A DNA stretch of 64,000 bases, taken from Diphasiastrum complanatum (taxonomy: Eukaryota > Streptophyta > Lycopodiopsida > Lycopodiales > Lycopodiaceae). The translations under genes and the position numbers were made by a program. Of the stretch, positions 34,440 to 47,900 are shown one piece after another. Location: NCBI GenBank assembly GCA_029204225.1, contig CM055112.1:2396346-2460345 (forward strand), read 5' to 3'. The notes beneath the pieces were generated by a model that did no database searches, was not told the DNA's origin, and saw only the letters and a list, made by a program, of their open reading frames with translations. Each line of letters opens with the position of its first letter. Positions within the stretch are counted from its first letter, which is position 1.

Positions 34440-37400
34440 TCAACCAACTCGTAAAGCCTTTATCCAATCCAGCTCCAACTTGAATGGGCCAGGACCATAG
34501 ACAACACTCTCCGGTCCACCTGTAGAGGTGAGAGAGAATCCGATACCTGTTACCCGTGCAAGATTCATCTCTGTTTTTGCATACAAAAGCCTCCCTTTCC
34601 AAGTAGGAAGATAGTGTGAAAAAGAAATCTGCAGAAATGTGCTTTTAAGATATCCTGACCACTTGAATACTAACTAAACACTTCATTTGAAAATTCACAG
34701 TAAAACCTGGTTCATAGAGAAAGCAATTTGTGTTTGTAATTTTTTCAAAGGGAAACAGTAATGATTGTTCAACAAAAAAATCCCACACGGCCATAAGAAT
34801 TCAGTCTCAGTCCTGAACTTTTTACCTGTAGTTCACACCATTTATCCTTTGGGGCAAAAATAAAAGCTTGCCATGTATTGTCTTCGGCTTCAGTAAGCCC
34901 TCCAACCCAACTTTCGGTACGCAGCTGCAGTGAGATTACAAGAACCATTAATGTGACTATTCTGGAAAGGGTAACTAGAACTGATACCTAGCTAGCAATT
35001 GTGATGCTATCAGGACTTGTTGTTCCCTGAGTGCAAAGATGATCGACTTTTTACTATCTAAATCGTAAGGTCAAAGGATACCTCTCTCAGCAATTATGCT
35101 GGAAATGCATTTAAGAATTAACTTCATAATCCAAGAGGAAAAAAAGAGATCATACAGGGAGAGATGACTGAAAGAGTCAAGGTAAGGTTGTCGCAATGCT
35201 TAACACAAGCAATAGACTACACTCTGACCAAAACCTTATTGGGAGACCTTCCTAGCATTGTTAATAGTCCTGTAGATCATGTGTGCAGGCAACAACAAAG
35301 AGGTAACATGGTTGAATTTGAGTCTGGTAAGAGTTGCAAATGTTCACTTCTGTAATGGATAATAAATAAAGAAGAAAAATGGAGTTCTGTGTCAGTTAAA
35401 AAAAGGATGCTTCAACAACATGGGTAGCACCGTTTATCAAATCAAATTTATCTAAATCCCAAGATGAGTACTACCAACTATATCACAACCCACAGAGAGT
35501 AAAATAAAGTCAACTGGAATGTGCCAAAAATGCATCAGCAGCCAAACAAGCATGTATTAAAATATATAACTCAGTATGCTTAACAAAAAACTGATGTACT
35601 CCCACTTTGGACTATGATTCAAAAAGTGATATTTTTGGTGACTGAAATATTAAGCAGTACAATTTTCACCATAGTCAAAGATTCCCAAAATTTTCTCCAC
35701 TTTTTAAGCCCCCATAGGCTAGTAATATGCTTGAATTCCAAGGACGCTAACCAAAATGCTCTTCTGATTGATACACATTAAGCCAAGCTACGCAGATGAA
35801 ATATTCCATGCATTTCACTATTTTCTATCAAAGAAAGTATGACGCTGATTTCAGAAAATCTTCAGAGCAGTGAAGAGATTCTATTCAAGAAAACTGGAGA
35901 AGCCTTATGACCAAAAGTAAAAACCAGAAAACGTCTCTGTTGGAATTGGGTTGAGAAGGATGTTACATTTGAGATATAGCACCGACCATCCCCTTTCAAT
36001 CGCAAGCAGATTGTGTCAAAAGGCTCCAAATCAAGTCGCCCTAATCCCTGTCGAACAGGTATGCACAGCAGCATTTAGATCTTTCATGGGCAAAATGCTT
36101 GTATAGCATAAAAGACTTATATATATCATTACAGCACTACTGTCTCACATCGTCATTATCGCATCTCTGAATTGCTTTCCACAGGTGCATTAAAATCGAT
36201 GTCTGCAGTATTTTGAGCAGTCCTTGAGGGTTTGTAATATTTGGCCTTAAAAGCTGGTAACATTAACTAGACCTTTCTACAATTCAACAAAACCTGCCAC
36301 AATCTGCCACTGTTAACTATTATGACCATGACCAAGCAACAATGATGTGCTCACTTGACCTCGATAGATATACGGATATATCAAGCTTACAAAAACAGCA
36401 TTTAAGATTCACTTTAACTGCACCAATTTGAATGTTTCAAATTTGAATAGAAAAACTGCGCCATATAACAGGCAAAACTGCCTGATTTTGAGTGAACGAA
36501 GATCATACATGTCAACAGTATCCTTATGTTGTAAGCCTCAAAACTCAAATGAGCTTTGACCGTCTCAGGTTTTCTGGACAATCGTACCTTAACTGCTTCT
36601 TAAAACTTTTCCCTTTGCAAGCTAGACCCCACAATTTTTGGTTTAAAATGACAAGAACATCTCTTTAGTTTTGCATACGCGAATCATGAGTAATCCAAGT
36701 GGAAAACAAGCTATTTGGGTCCAAGCAAGCACACATCAAACAAACATACAAACACTAGCTAACATAGAGAGTTCCCCCACTCAAGTCACACCCCCTAGAG
36801 ACTGGACATAGGAACTTTACCTAGCTGCGCCCATGATAGATCTATCATAGAATAAGCCCACAAAAGACATTCATCCAACTACCGTGCTTTCACTGTCAAG
36901 CAACATATTGTCCTGGTAACAACTTGCCATTCTGATCAACAACCCTTATAGTCGACAACCATCCCACACTGACAACTAACTACCTGTGCCTTAAACCCAT
37001 TGTCGAGTAGCATCTCTATATCAAAAGCTGACCTGCAAGAGTGATTTGTTTTTTCCATAATCTGGAAAGCAGTCCAGAACAAAGATGTACAAACTTCTGA
37101 ACCAGTTCCTAGGCCTGGGGAAGATTCGTCCAAGTATACGACAGTTTTCGTTGAGGATGATGAAGAATCCAAGCATACGTCAACTTGCATCGAGGATTTT
37201 GAGTCTGTAGATCCCAAGCATACCAATTGGTTGAGGGATCCAGTTCAAATGGAAACAGTATTCCATTCAGGGAGTATCTACTTTACAGAAACAAAATATG
37301 TGTTCCCAACTTAGAGGATTTTAGGCACCAAATATTATATGAATGTCATGACAGCCCTAGTGCTGGACACCCAGGAATTCAGAAGACCTATGAGCTTCTT

Positions 37401-40400
37401 CGTAGGCAATTCTTTTGGCCTAGTATAAAAAAGGACGTCCAACAGTATGTAACCAGTTACTAGAAGTGTCAGATAAATAAAGCAGAGCGTCTCCAGGCAG
37501 GAGGTTTGTTACAGCCCCTAGAAATACCAGCTGGTAAATGGGAAAGTATTTCCATGGATTTTATAGTAGGCCTACCTAAGACCCAGAAGGGTCATGATGC
37601 TATATGGGTCACAGTTGACCGTTTGACCAAAATGGCAGCACTTTATTCCGACAAAAACGACCATTAGAGCTCCAGAGTTGGTAAACCACTAGACAAATCA
37701 TCAGGAAAAACATCAACATACTTAACAAATTATCTAACTTTTTCTTTTCATGAAAAATATTACTGCAAACAGAGTCATCAGAAATAAACTGTAAGTCACA
37801 AAGAAGTACCTCATGTTGATCATCCTCCATAAGTTGAACAAGCTCTGAGCTGCACACTAAGGGAATGTTGGGAACTCCATGCTCCCCATGCAGATAAACC
37901 TCCTGACCGTTTTGCTGAAAACTGCGGGTATTATCTTGATTATTTCGTTGGAGAGTGGCGCCCAAATTGTAGAGCCAATCCCTCCCTAGTACTAGGTCGG
38001 TACGGTCCAAATGCATGATCTGAAAATTCAGGTTTTCCTGATAACCTTGAATTTCCAGACCTAAATTATTGACCATGGTTTCCCACACTTTCTTGACCCT
38101 TCGCCAAAGAGACTATATACCTATGCCACTTGTAGGCCATGGGACCTAGGGATAAGCTAGCTTCTAAGGCTTGTAAATGGTCTGGAGTTTGTTTCAATGC
38201 ATTTATATTCTTCCATTTGCTAGAAAAAGTTTGAAAAATATTTCTGTCTTTTTCTTCTCCGTTAAAGATTGGTGGTTTCAAATCTTTAAATAAACTGGGG
38301 GTTATTTTGGTATCTCCCGAAGGGGTAGGAACTGCGGGAGGTACAAGTAATGGAGATACAATAGGTACTGAAACTAAAGCTGACAGGCTTTTAAGTTCTG
38401 CAAATGATTTATCCTGTTTCGTTTGCATGCTGTTTAAAGTCTGTTTTAGATTAGTGACCTCAGTTTCTAATTTCTGATACTATTCTTTAGAAACAAAATC
38501 ATTTTCATTAAAAGTCTCAAATTCCTCATCAACATCCATTGCTACCTTTTCCTCTTGAAAACCAAAAGCTTCCTCTTTGAGCTCATCAGTGGCGTTTCCT
38601 GGGGAAATTGGAGTTTCCTCGGGAGTCGTCATGTCGAAGGTCAAAGAGAGTAGCAAAAACGTAAAACAAACCAAAAGGAAAAAACAAGGGAGAAAGACTT
38701 AGCTCTAAGCGAAAGCCCACTCTCCAATTGGATCTCAAGAATACTCTTCAGCTTGTAAACAGTCGTAGAAGTAAGGCCTCGGTCTTTCACCTTTGCGTGA
38801 AATCGTAATTTTTGCTCCAAAATGGTGTACTGAAAATTCCAAGCTTTGAATAGAGAAGGACAGTACTCCAAAAATCAGAACTCTGGCCAGTTATTTCCAG
38901 AGCACTATAATGCCAACAATCTTTACTACTGAATTTTGTCCTTCAGATCAGGTGCTTGAATTCGCCTTGAAAAACTCGCTAGAAACTAGCAAGAAAATGT
39001 GCTGACAGGACTTGGAAAGATTGCACCCAAATAACTAGAAACAGGGATCAGAATCCAAGCAACGTTTTTTGCATCCGAAACTTTGTTGGTCAAGCTAAAA
39101 TTAATGCGCTGATTGGGCAGAAAACAGCGCCCAATTCTTTCAGAAATAAGTATAGTTATTGCCAACACCCACTGTTCATGCTGCATGCACTAGATTACTG
39201 TTGCATGTGGGGTCCCAGTCCATCATTGATGGATTGCATGGCCCCTAATTGTCATGCATGCGTCATGTGTCCGCATGTGTCTGCATGCGTATGCATGTGT
39301 CCACATGGGCATTACATACCGATTGCATGGTATGCATGCATGCCCTTGACTCACATTGTCCTCTGCCCTCTGGTGGTTAGCTATTCCCAGATGTAGGGTC
39401 GGCACTGATACGGTCTCGTAACAGTTACACCCTAATAACTGCATCCAAACCTGAAAGGATAATCGTGCATCCAGCTGCCTGCCTTTAGATCAATTTTCTT
39501 TGAAAGTTGTCAATTGCATAAAAAACAGAATAAGGAGATCAGCCTTGAAATCCCTTTTCATATGTACAATCAAAGTCATAGTAACAACCATAGTTGCCTG
39601 TTCTGAAATGGAACGCGTTCTGAAGTGCACTCCATTCCGTAACCTGACCAAACTTTTAGAAAAAAAAACATACTTTCTTAAAAAAGAAAAAAAAAGCGAT
39701 ACCGAGTCTTCAACCTATAAAAAATTACGTTGGCGATCTGAATGGTTGACAACCATCCAGATATGCGCGATGACTGCATGCTATGCCATCACCTGACATA
39801 TGGTTTTCAGGTTGATTTTGACAACCATCAAGGGGGGGGATAGATATGCGCGATTGAGACAACCATCCAGTTCCGTGATTCCTTTGTTGTAGAATCATCA
39901 ATTTATTAACACTTATTGCTACTTTCAAATGTTCTTTATGCTATGTTTTCAAATCGTTCATCATGTGCATAATATGTGAAAAGAAAATTTCAAGTAATTA
40001 TATGTGAATTTAAAGAAGTTTGATTCTGACTAGATAAACAGATACAACAAGATTTTCACAAAAAACTCTACACATTTCTCGCATATCAAGATGCGTCCCT
40101 CAAAAGAAGGAAGATACAGCCAGCAGGTGCCTTAATACATGTTTTAAGATATTTTTAAAAAAAAATTAAATTTAACAAAAAAACCTTCCATACAGCACGT
40201 TCTGGAACGTGCAGTACATTCCGGCCCAAAAGGGCGAACCTGGTTTCTAAGGTAAAAAATCATGTATTGATAGCATATAATTCATGGTTAAGGAAGCGGA
40301 TGGTGGACGCGGACGCACGTCCGCGTCCACGTCCGGACGTGGACGCGCCAGGAGGTGCGTCCGGGGGCGTCCACCCTTTTTCAAATTTTTTTTTTCAAAA

Positions 40401-43400
40401 AAAAAAAAAAACAGGCCCCTCCCGGCTCGCTCCCACATGCCCAAAAACAAACCCCCCGGAATTAATTATCAGAGAGTGTCTGGCACATACCTGCCCCCTC
40501 CTGTTAAGAAAAACGAAAAAGGTACCAAACATAATTTGCAAAAAAATTTGCAACAAACCTAACCACTGCCCATGCGGAGCCATAACTAAGATATTACCAA
40601 ACAACAATGACTAATGAGCAATCCAAAAATTATTATGAACTTTCATTGGGAACTAAGCTCATAAAAAAGCGAAAAAAGCGGCAAAGAAAGGGTTAAGGGT
40701 TAGCTTGGATGAGAGCGAAAGCTTGGAGCGTGCATCAGTGACTGTCGCAAAGAAGAGACATTTTGAAGAGCGAAAGGGTTGCTCGCAACTTACACAACTA
40801 AGCTCAGCTTGCACCGACCATTTGGTGACCCTAAACCATGGCGCAAAGGGAGTGGATGTGGTTACTAGTTTTGGCAATGTGGATCTTAAGTGTAGCCAAA
40901 TTGACTTTATCGATTTATACAATTTGCTTCAGAAAGGGAATTGAATGTTCAGCAGAGGATTTGGGAGAAGTGAATACTCACCAGAAGAGTGACAAGCTCT
41001 CAAGACAAGTTCAGCAGAGGATTTGGGAGAAGTGAATACTCACCAGAAGAGTGACAAGTTTCTGGGAGAAATGAATGCTCACCAGAAGAGTGACAAGCAC
41101 TCAAGACAGGGAACCACAAGACCTACACACTACTATGTCTTATATGATGATATCGGTTTTCCCCCGGAGGAACTTCAACAACTTGGTGACTACTTATGCA
41201 AAATTGTGTCATTCACTACAGGGAACCACAAGACCTACACACTACTATGTCTTGGTTGATGAGATGGGTTTCTCCGTGGATGAACTTCAATAGCTTACTA
41301 ATTACTTATGGTACACACTGGCCAATCGAGGTTGTCCATTGGCCGAAACAGACGGCACCTGAAATGGACCCCGTTCGGATGAACGGGGCCGTCAATTGAA
41401 AAGCTGCAAAACTAGTCCACTTTGCTAGACCTAATTGCATTTCTCTCCCGTCGAAGGGCCATTTTGAACGAACGATACCCAAATCGAGCCAAGCTCGATC
41501 CCTTGGGTTCGTATCGGGATCACGAACCTGCGGACTGTATTCCTGGACCATTTTGGTCGATTCCAAATGCATTCTACACAAGTTTAAGTGTATGCTACAC
41601 AAGTGCTGCTTTGATGTTGAATTTGCACATACCTGTGGTGCAATGCCTATGACACACCAAGGATGCATATCTAACTAACCATTCAAATTGCACAGAGCAA
41701 ACCATTTCTAACTAACCATTCAAATTTCACAAAGCTAACCATTTGTAACCAACCCTGATAAATTAGCCATGACACGAATAAACTGTTAAAAAATATATAC
41801 ATATCATCTGATGCCAATGTACATGATGCTCTGTGTGTATCAATATCTACAAGTCTGTGCTAAAAAAATCATCCCTCTGCGTGCCAGATGCATCTACAAT
41901 TGTGTCAAATACAAAGTCTGGCTAGGAGTCTAGAGGCATCTGGGACTCTAGAAAAATCATCGGTGCGTTCCCTCTTGGCTGGTCTCTGCCTTTGGGTCTG
42001 TCGGAAGGAACCCTCTGTGGTACACTCCTTCCTGGGAGTCTCCCGCTGCCACGAGGGGGTCTCTGGGAACCACCTGCCTGTGATGCTCTGAGTCGTCTCT
42101 GAGCGGTGTGTCTCTGGGCGGCAGCCTCTGCCTCCCTCGCAAACTCTGTCCAACCATCATCTGAAAGGGTCCGTGTAGCGAAAGTACTGGCTGGGGCACG
42201 TGGACCATCCCCTGCGATGTCGACCGTCTCGTCTGAATCATATGTAGGCTCATCAGAGGAGGAGGGCAATGGAACGTCAACAGGGAGGGGGTTAGGCTCC
42301 TCGGTGTCAGCATCATCCCCAAGATCACCCCGCAGAGCACGCTGAGCGGCCTCATCTGGATCAACCTCTGGCTCTGCCTCAGTATCGGCCGCTGGAACTA
42401 GGCAATCATCGGGATTGACCTACACAAGTCAATCATTCGTCAGAATAGTCGAAGCAACCGTGAGGGCATTAAACTGATTGTTTGATATAACACGAAAGCA
42501 AACGATAGAGCATAGAAATATACCTGTAGCAGTAGGGCGCACACGCCTCCTACTCTCATGTTGTTCGCGATGCATCGAACCACCCTGGTGTTGGTGTTGC
42601 AATACACCAAGTCATTGCATCGCTCAATCGTGAGGTCGTTCTGCATGTTCGTGTGAACAATGCTGAACGCTGACCAGTTCCGCTCGCACACGCAAGCAGA
42701 ACAATCCTGCATTAATTGGCAGCCACTCGAGTGAGTTGCGACCTTATAGAGACAATGTGGAAACTGTTTGGATGAATGAGATTAGATAACATACCTGTGA
42801 CAGGACTCGAAACGCGAGCGTCCTCAGCTCTGTCTGTCCAACGTCGTAGCTATCCCACCATAATACAGGCATAAGCATGTTCTCTCAGAGAGTAGCAAGG
42901 TCCTCGCCGAACAACCCCAAGCAGTGCCTGAAATTGAGCAATGATGTGCGTGAGTACAATCCAGTGAGCGAAGGGAGGTTGAATTGAGCCAGTGAAAGAT
43001 AGTTGAGCGAGCGAGCGAGGGGTAGAGCAAGAGTTTTCCTGTAACTCAGCCTCTGCTCCTCGAGCCTGCTACTGAAACCAGTGTCGTTGCTGAGGAGGCG
43101 GATGTATGAGAACCAGTCCGCACGTAGCTCTCTATCATCGTACTGCCTCTCGCTCTGAAACAGCGGATGCAATATGTGGGCTACACTGCGAATGGGCCGG
43201 TGAAACTTATCCCATCGTCGCCGCCACAACCGCCTAATAGGCTCCAACCTGTGGAACATACCATGTGGAGGCAACAATTACACAATTGCGTGCTGCGGCA
43301 CCAAGACGAAATAGAGTGCGAATGGAAGGAAAGTTCATGAGACGGAAAAAGTTATACCTGGCAGGGTCCAGCTCAAAACGCTGGAGAGACTCACCTATGC

Positions 43401-44742
43401 GGTCCATGAACTCGTATATGAGGCCCATTGTGCACCCCTCGCGATCAATGAGCCTCAAAACAGAGTAGATGGGGCGCATGACATCCATGAGCTGCTGCAT
43501 ATCAACCCAGAAGGTCTCCATGAAGAGGATCTCGTGGAAGGCCAAGCCCTGCGGGGTCTGAGACAGTTCCATGGCCGTGAACTCTGCAGAAGTAGCCATG
43601 CGCCGCAAATCACCCTTGAGCCGGTGTAGCCACTCGAGCATGATGAACTAGAAGGCGAAGCGGGTGCAAGCGGGCTTCTTCAAGTCAAGCCTGCATTGAA
43701 AAACAGAATAAGAGGCACACACGAAAACCCCAACGCATCCCTAAATCCTAAACCCTGGAATTATTGGCGTGTGCAACAGAACTGTAAACGAGCCAAAAAA
43801 TAAGTAGCATCTTACTGCTGAATGTGCGGAAAAGGGCAATGGTGCAGCGCTTGCGTGTGACGAAGTCCACAACCGCAAGTGCTCTCGTGAGAATCTCACT
43901 GACCCAAGGCAGGCGCCCGATGGAATGCAGGAGGAGGTCCAGTGAGTGTGCGGCACATGGAGTCCACACAATGGAGGGGGACTCTGCCGTAAGAAGCTCC
44001 CCCATACCACGGTAAGTTGGACGCATTGTCCGTCACAACCTATCGCGAACAGTTGATACGATTAATGCACAGCTTGAAAACACATTGCAATCAATCGAAG
44101 ACTAATGAAACCTTTGTATCAACATTGCGCAGTAAATGATCAAGCAACTAATGAACAAAATTGTACCTAGACAATGCGCTGTGGCCCGACGTCCTCTATC
44201 GCCACGCGGATGATGTCGTAGATGTACTCGGCCGTGTGCACTCTCCCTGCCTCAGAGGCGTCAACGCTGCGGAGGAACATAGAACCATAGCAGCTGGAAA
44301 CAATCACGTTGATGAGTGGACATTTATGACGATCAGTCCACCCATCAGCCATGATGGAGCAGCCGTATCTATCCCAGGCCTCCTGCAACGATGCTAGTCT
44401 CTCTTTGACGGATGCAACCCGCTCCTGGAGCAAAGGGCCGCGAAGCACAGGCTGTGGATCCATGGGGAGTACTGGCGGAGGGGGTGGCGAAGGCGGTGGT
44501 GGTGGCAAGTGCCAAGGCGGGGGCGGGGGCGGGGGCGGTGGGTGCACCTGTGGAAGCGGCGTCCGCGGCATCTGTGGATGGCTCGCCGGCCTCAGCACCT
44601 AGCTCAGCATATGTCTCAAGAATGCAAGCCCTCTCCGTAGAGGGGATGACCATACAAACGCCGATCCCGTAGCGTCCCCCTGTGGGTCGGACCGCAATTT
44701 TTGTCGGGCAACAACTCCACCTCATCCCAAATGGGATGAGCG

Positions 44743-44831
<89 letters not shown>

Positions 44832-44910
44832 AATCTACTCTCTCTCTCCCCCCTAAACCCTAAACCCAAGCACGCAGACCCTAAATCCTAAACTCACACA
44901 CACACACACA

Positions 44911-44980
<70 letters not shown>

Positions 44981-47900
44981 AATCACCACACACACACACA
45001 TGCACACACAAATCAACTCAAACACACACACATCATCACACACACACACTCACACAAATCATCACACCCTCACCCACCCACATGCACACACTCTCTCTCT
45101 CAAACCCCCACTCACCATGTCTCTCTCTCTTTCACTCACCATAACTCTCTCTCCCGCGCTCTCTCGCTCTCTCTTTCTGTGTTTTGTTCTGCTGCCCACG
45201 CGCGGGCCTTTTGTTTTTGTTTTTTTTAATTATTTTTAAAAAACGCGTCCGGGGCCTGGACGCGTTTTGGGCCCCGGACGCATCCTCGTCCGAGACGCTG
45301 GACGCGTCCAAAAAAAAAAAAAATAGATGCTTCCGCGAAAAGCCCGCGTCCGGCCCGGACCCTCATGTCTGATTCATGGTTGCATGCATATGATCTAGAA
45401 TGCATTGGGTTTCCAAAAATTGAAATTAGGGCTATTCGGGATGCAAAAAAAAATTCAAATTTATTCCCTTACTTTTCCTTGAGATGTTTTTGATTTTCCT
45501 TGAAATCTTTTAGGAGAACTACATAGAAGGGTGAAATCGTGAACTGTTGCAAGTAGTTATCACTCTTAATGCTTATTGGCTCCCAAATTTATGGATGATG
45601 AGTGAGGATCAAGATGCACTTCTGAAAGACAATTTAATGGCCTACTTTATGGATGAACTGTTAGTAATAAAGAAATCATGACATGGATAAATGAGCTAAT
45701 TTTTTCCTCTGGAACTTGGATCTGACAGGTGGTTGAAGTTCAGCCATACACAACCTATAAACAATCCTTGACTTGAGCTCCCAAAACGGTTCTATGAAGG
45801 CCTATGGACTCATGCTATCCGGGACCAATATACTTCTATTTAGTTAGATAAGAGCAAGCTTGTAACATTAACCGTTTTCACTACAACATGTTTTTTGTAT
45901 ACAGTGTATCTATGTCTATAATTGACTGGATCAATAAAGCTCTGTTTGCTGTTAGTTTTGCCTCTTTCCAGTTTATCAGTACATTCTTCTTCTGATGCGT
46001 TGATTGATTATTTCTGAGTTTGACTAACACTATCGAAACTTTCAAAAAACATTTCCAGCCATTCGTCCTTTTCCCAAAAAGATCTAATTTTTTTCTTTTT
46101 GGCGATCCTGGTCGTGGATCGTTAACGTTCTGGAACATTTTTGAAGCAGATCGCAAGATGCTGCAAAAATGGTGCAATCTGCTTCAAGAATGGTATATTT
46201 ATTGTAATAAAATCCACAAGAGAAACTGAAAACAGAAAAATCATGATCAAGTCTATCTTGATGCATAGAAAATTCACAAGACATTTAAAGCAGCCAACAA
46301 TCCAAGGAATCACCTCTATTGTCCTAAAGCCAGAAAAGCCACTGCGTTTGATCTTTACAGCTTCATTATTGGACAGAGCTTCTGAAAGATTTCCCGAAAA
46401 AATCCCTACAATATAGACATCAAACCATTATGAGCTCTAGGACTTTGTCCGGTATGCAATTTACATCGATTTTGACATGCAACATGTCATACATTGAGGT
46501 GAAGTAAATCTTGGCTGAGGTGAAATTTTCAGGAGCTTTTTGTGATCCACCACAAGCTTCAGTTTCAAGGGTGTGATGGAAAAGTGAATATAGAACAAAC
46601 ATGCCACTCAATGGTATTATTGCAATAATACAACAATTCATGGGAAACAATTGCTGTTATTGAAGTTTCAGTCTGCCTCTCAAAATAATACAACTTTACT
46701 GACATGAAGATCTCAATATTTGTTTGCTTGTGAAATATCCCCAATGACGTGTTTGTTACTACAAAACAATCAGCCTCCAAAGCTCTCATTAAATTTGTGG
46801 AAAAAAATTAGTGCACAGACGGCTTGGTCTTTCCAACAAGCTTTTTTATTTGCATATTACAGAACCTCATTTAATAGGAATGACAATAAGCTTGATAGCT
46901 AAGGCTACTCTGGATTTCAGTAATCTGATGGCCATTTGTACCTGCTATATCAAGTATCCCGTAGGACAAATGTTCTATTTTACCTTAGCCCACAATGGTT
47001 TACCTCTACAAATTTGAAATTTTCAAAAGAGACTACCTACTTCATGTAGTCTGTCATTGTGGAAAAATTTTGATTGAACTTTTAAGATTCATGACATCTC
47101 ACTCTTCTTTCAATTTCCAGCATACTTGTTTGCAAACAAGAAGCAAAATGAGCATTAAAAAATGCAAGAACAACATGTTTTTTTGTCTGAGTGGCAGGCC
47201 ATTGTGTTCGAGCCCATGCTACACAGTAAGGCAATCAGAGAAATTAATTCATTATCTGCACACCGACGGCTATACTTCAATCCTCATCTTTCAGTACCTA
47301 TCCCTCCATTTGATTGCAATGATGCCGTTGACAAACCTGCATGCATGAAATATACAGATGTAAACCATACTAAAACTCATGACCAACAAACAACCAATCC
47401 AGAAACATTTTCCACACAATAGGTGCTAAAAGCCAGTGGACTGTGTAAATCAGACGGAGCCCCAATTTCTTGTGAATCCAAATCTACCCGTCTAGAATCA
47501 GCTAGAGAGCAGCAAGTCCTAGATTAAAAGTACTTTCAAGAGCAATTCACTTATCTAGTTTTCTCGGAGTTCCAAGAGTGCGGTCCAATTTTGGGCCATT
47601 AAGTGATTCTTTATCGAGCATCTCTATTTCTGTATTATGTGAAATGAAATCACATGGAACCGTTTTGAATGAAAGCAAACCGAAACAATTATGAAGCATA
47701 AGCACCCATCTCAGACGCATAAGCATAAGCATCCCTTCAAACAGTCATGTGTGTGTGAGTTCTCTGTGTCAGGAGTCTCTAATCTTCTTTCATATGCCAT
47801 CTGTAACAGAGTCTATTGTTGTTTCAACTCCAATCTTGGATTGTAATCATCCATCATATCCACCATCCAATCAGGGTTTAGCTAGTACTAAACTATCAAA

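Larger units (their letters stand above)
40280..45381 (-). mobile_element. hAT DNA transposon (~5.1 kb) with 10-bp flanking direct repeat
   Basis: ATTCATGGTT at 40280-40289 recurs at 45372-45381; an 8-bp duplication typical of hAT can be cut from it. GC-rich subterminal clusters of GGACGC/GCGTCC occur at both ends (40310-40375 and 45244-45355), far above the AT-rich surroundings. Inside is a minus-strand hAT transposase pseudogene and an Argonaute-like fragment. Terminal inverted repeats are not clear. It sits in the CIA30-family intron in the same orientation as the gene. Confidence 0.75.

Noticed and set aside
35164-35355. Plus-strand frame as an exon
   Set aside because: No family match; lies in an intron of the minus-strand CIA30-family gene.
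39178-39400. Frames in the GCATG-rich tract
   Set aside because: Simple-sequence composition (CATG words) produces Cys/His/Met-rich translations in both strands.
44351-44602. Gly-rich plus-strand frame
   Set aside because: Complement of the Pro-rich part of the hAT transposase exon.
44616-45239. Open frames of RERERE…, SLSLSL… and HTHTHT… type
   Set aside because: Translations of CT/CA microsatellites, not genes.
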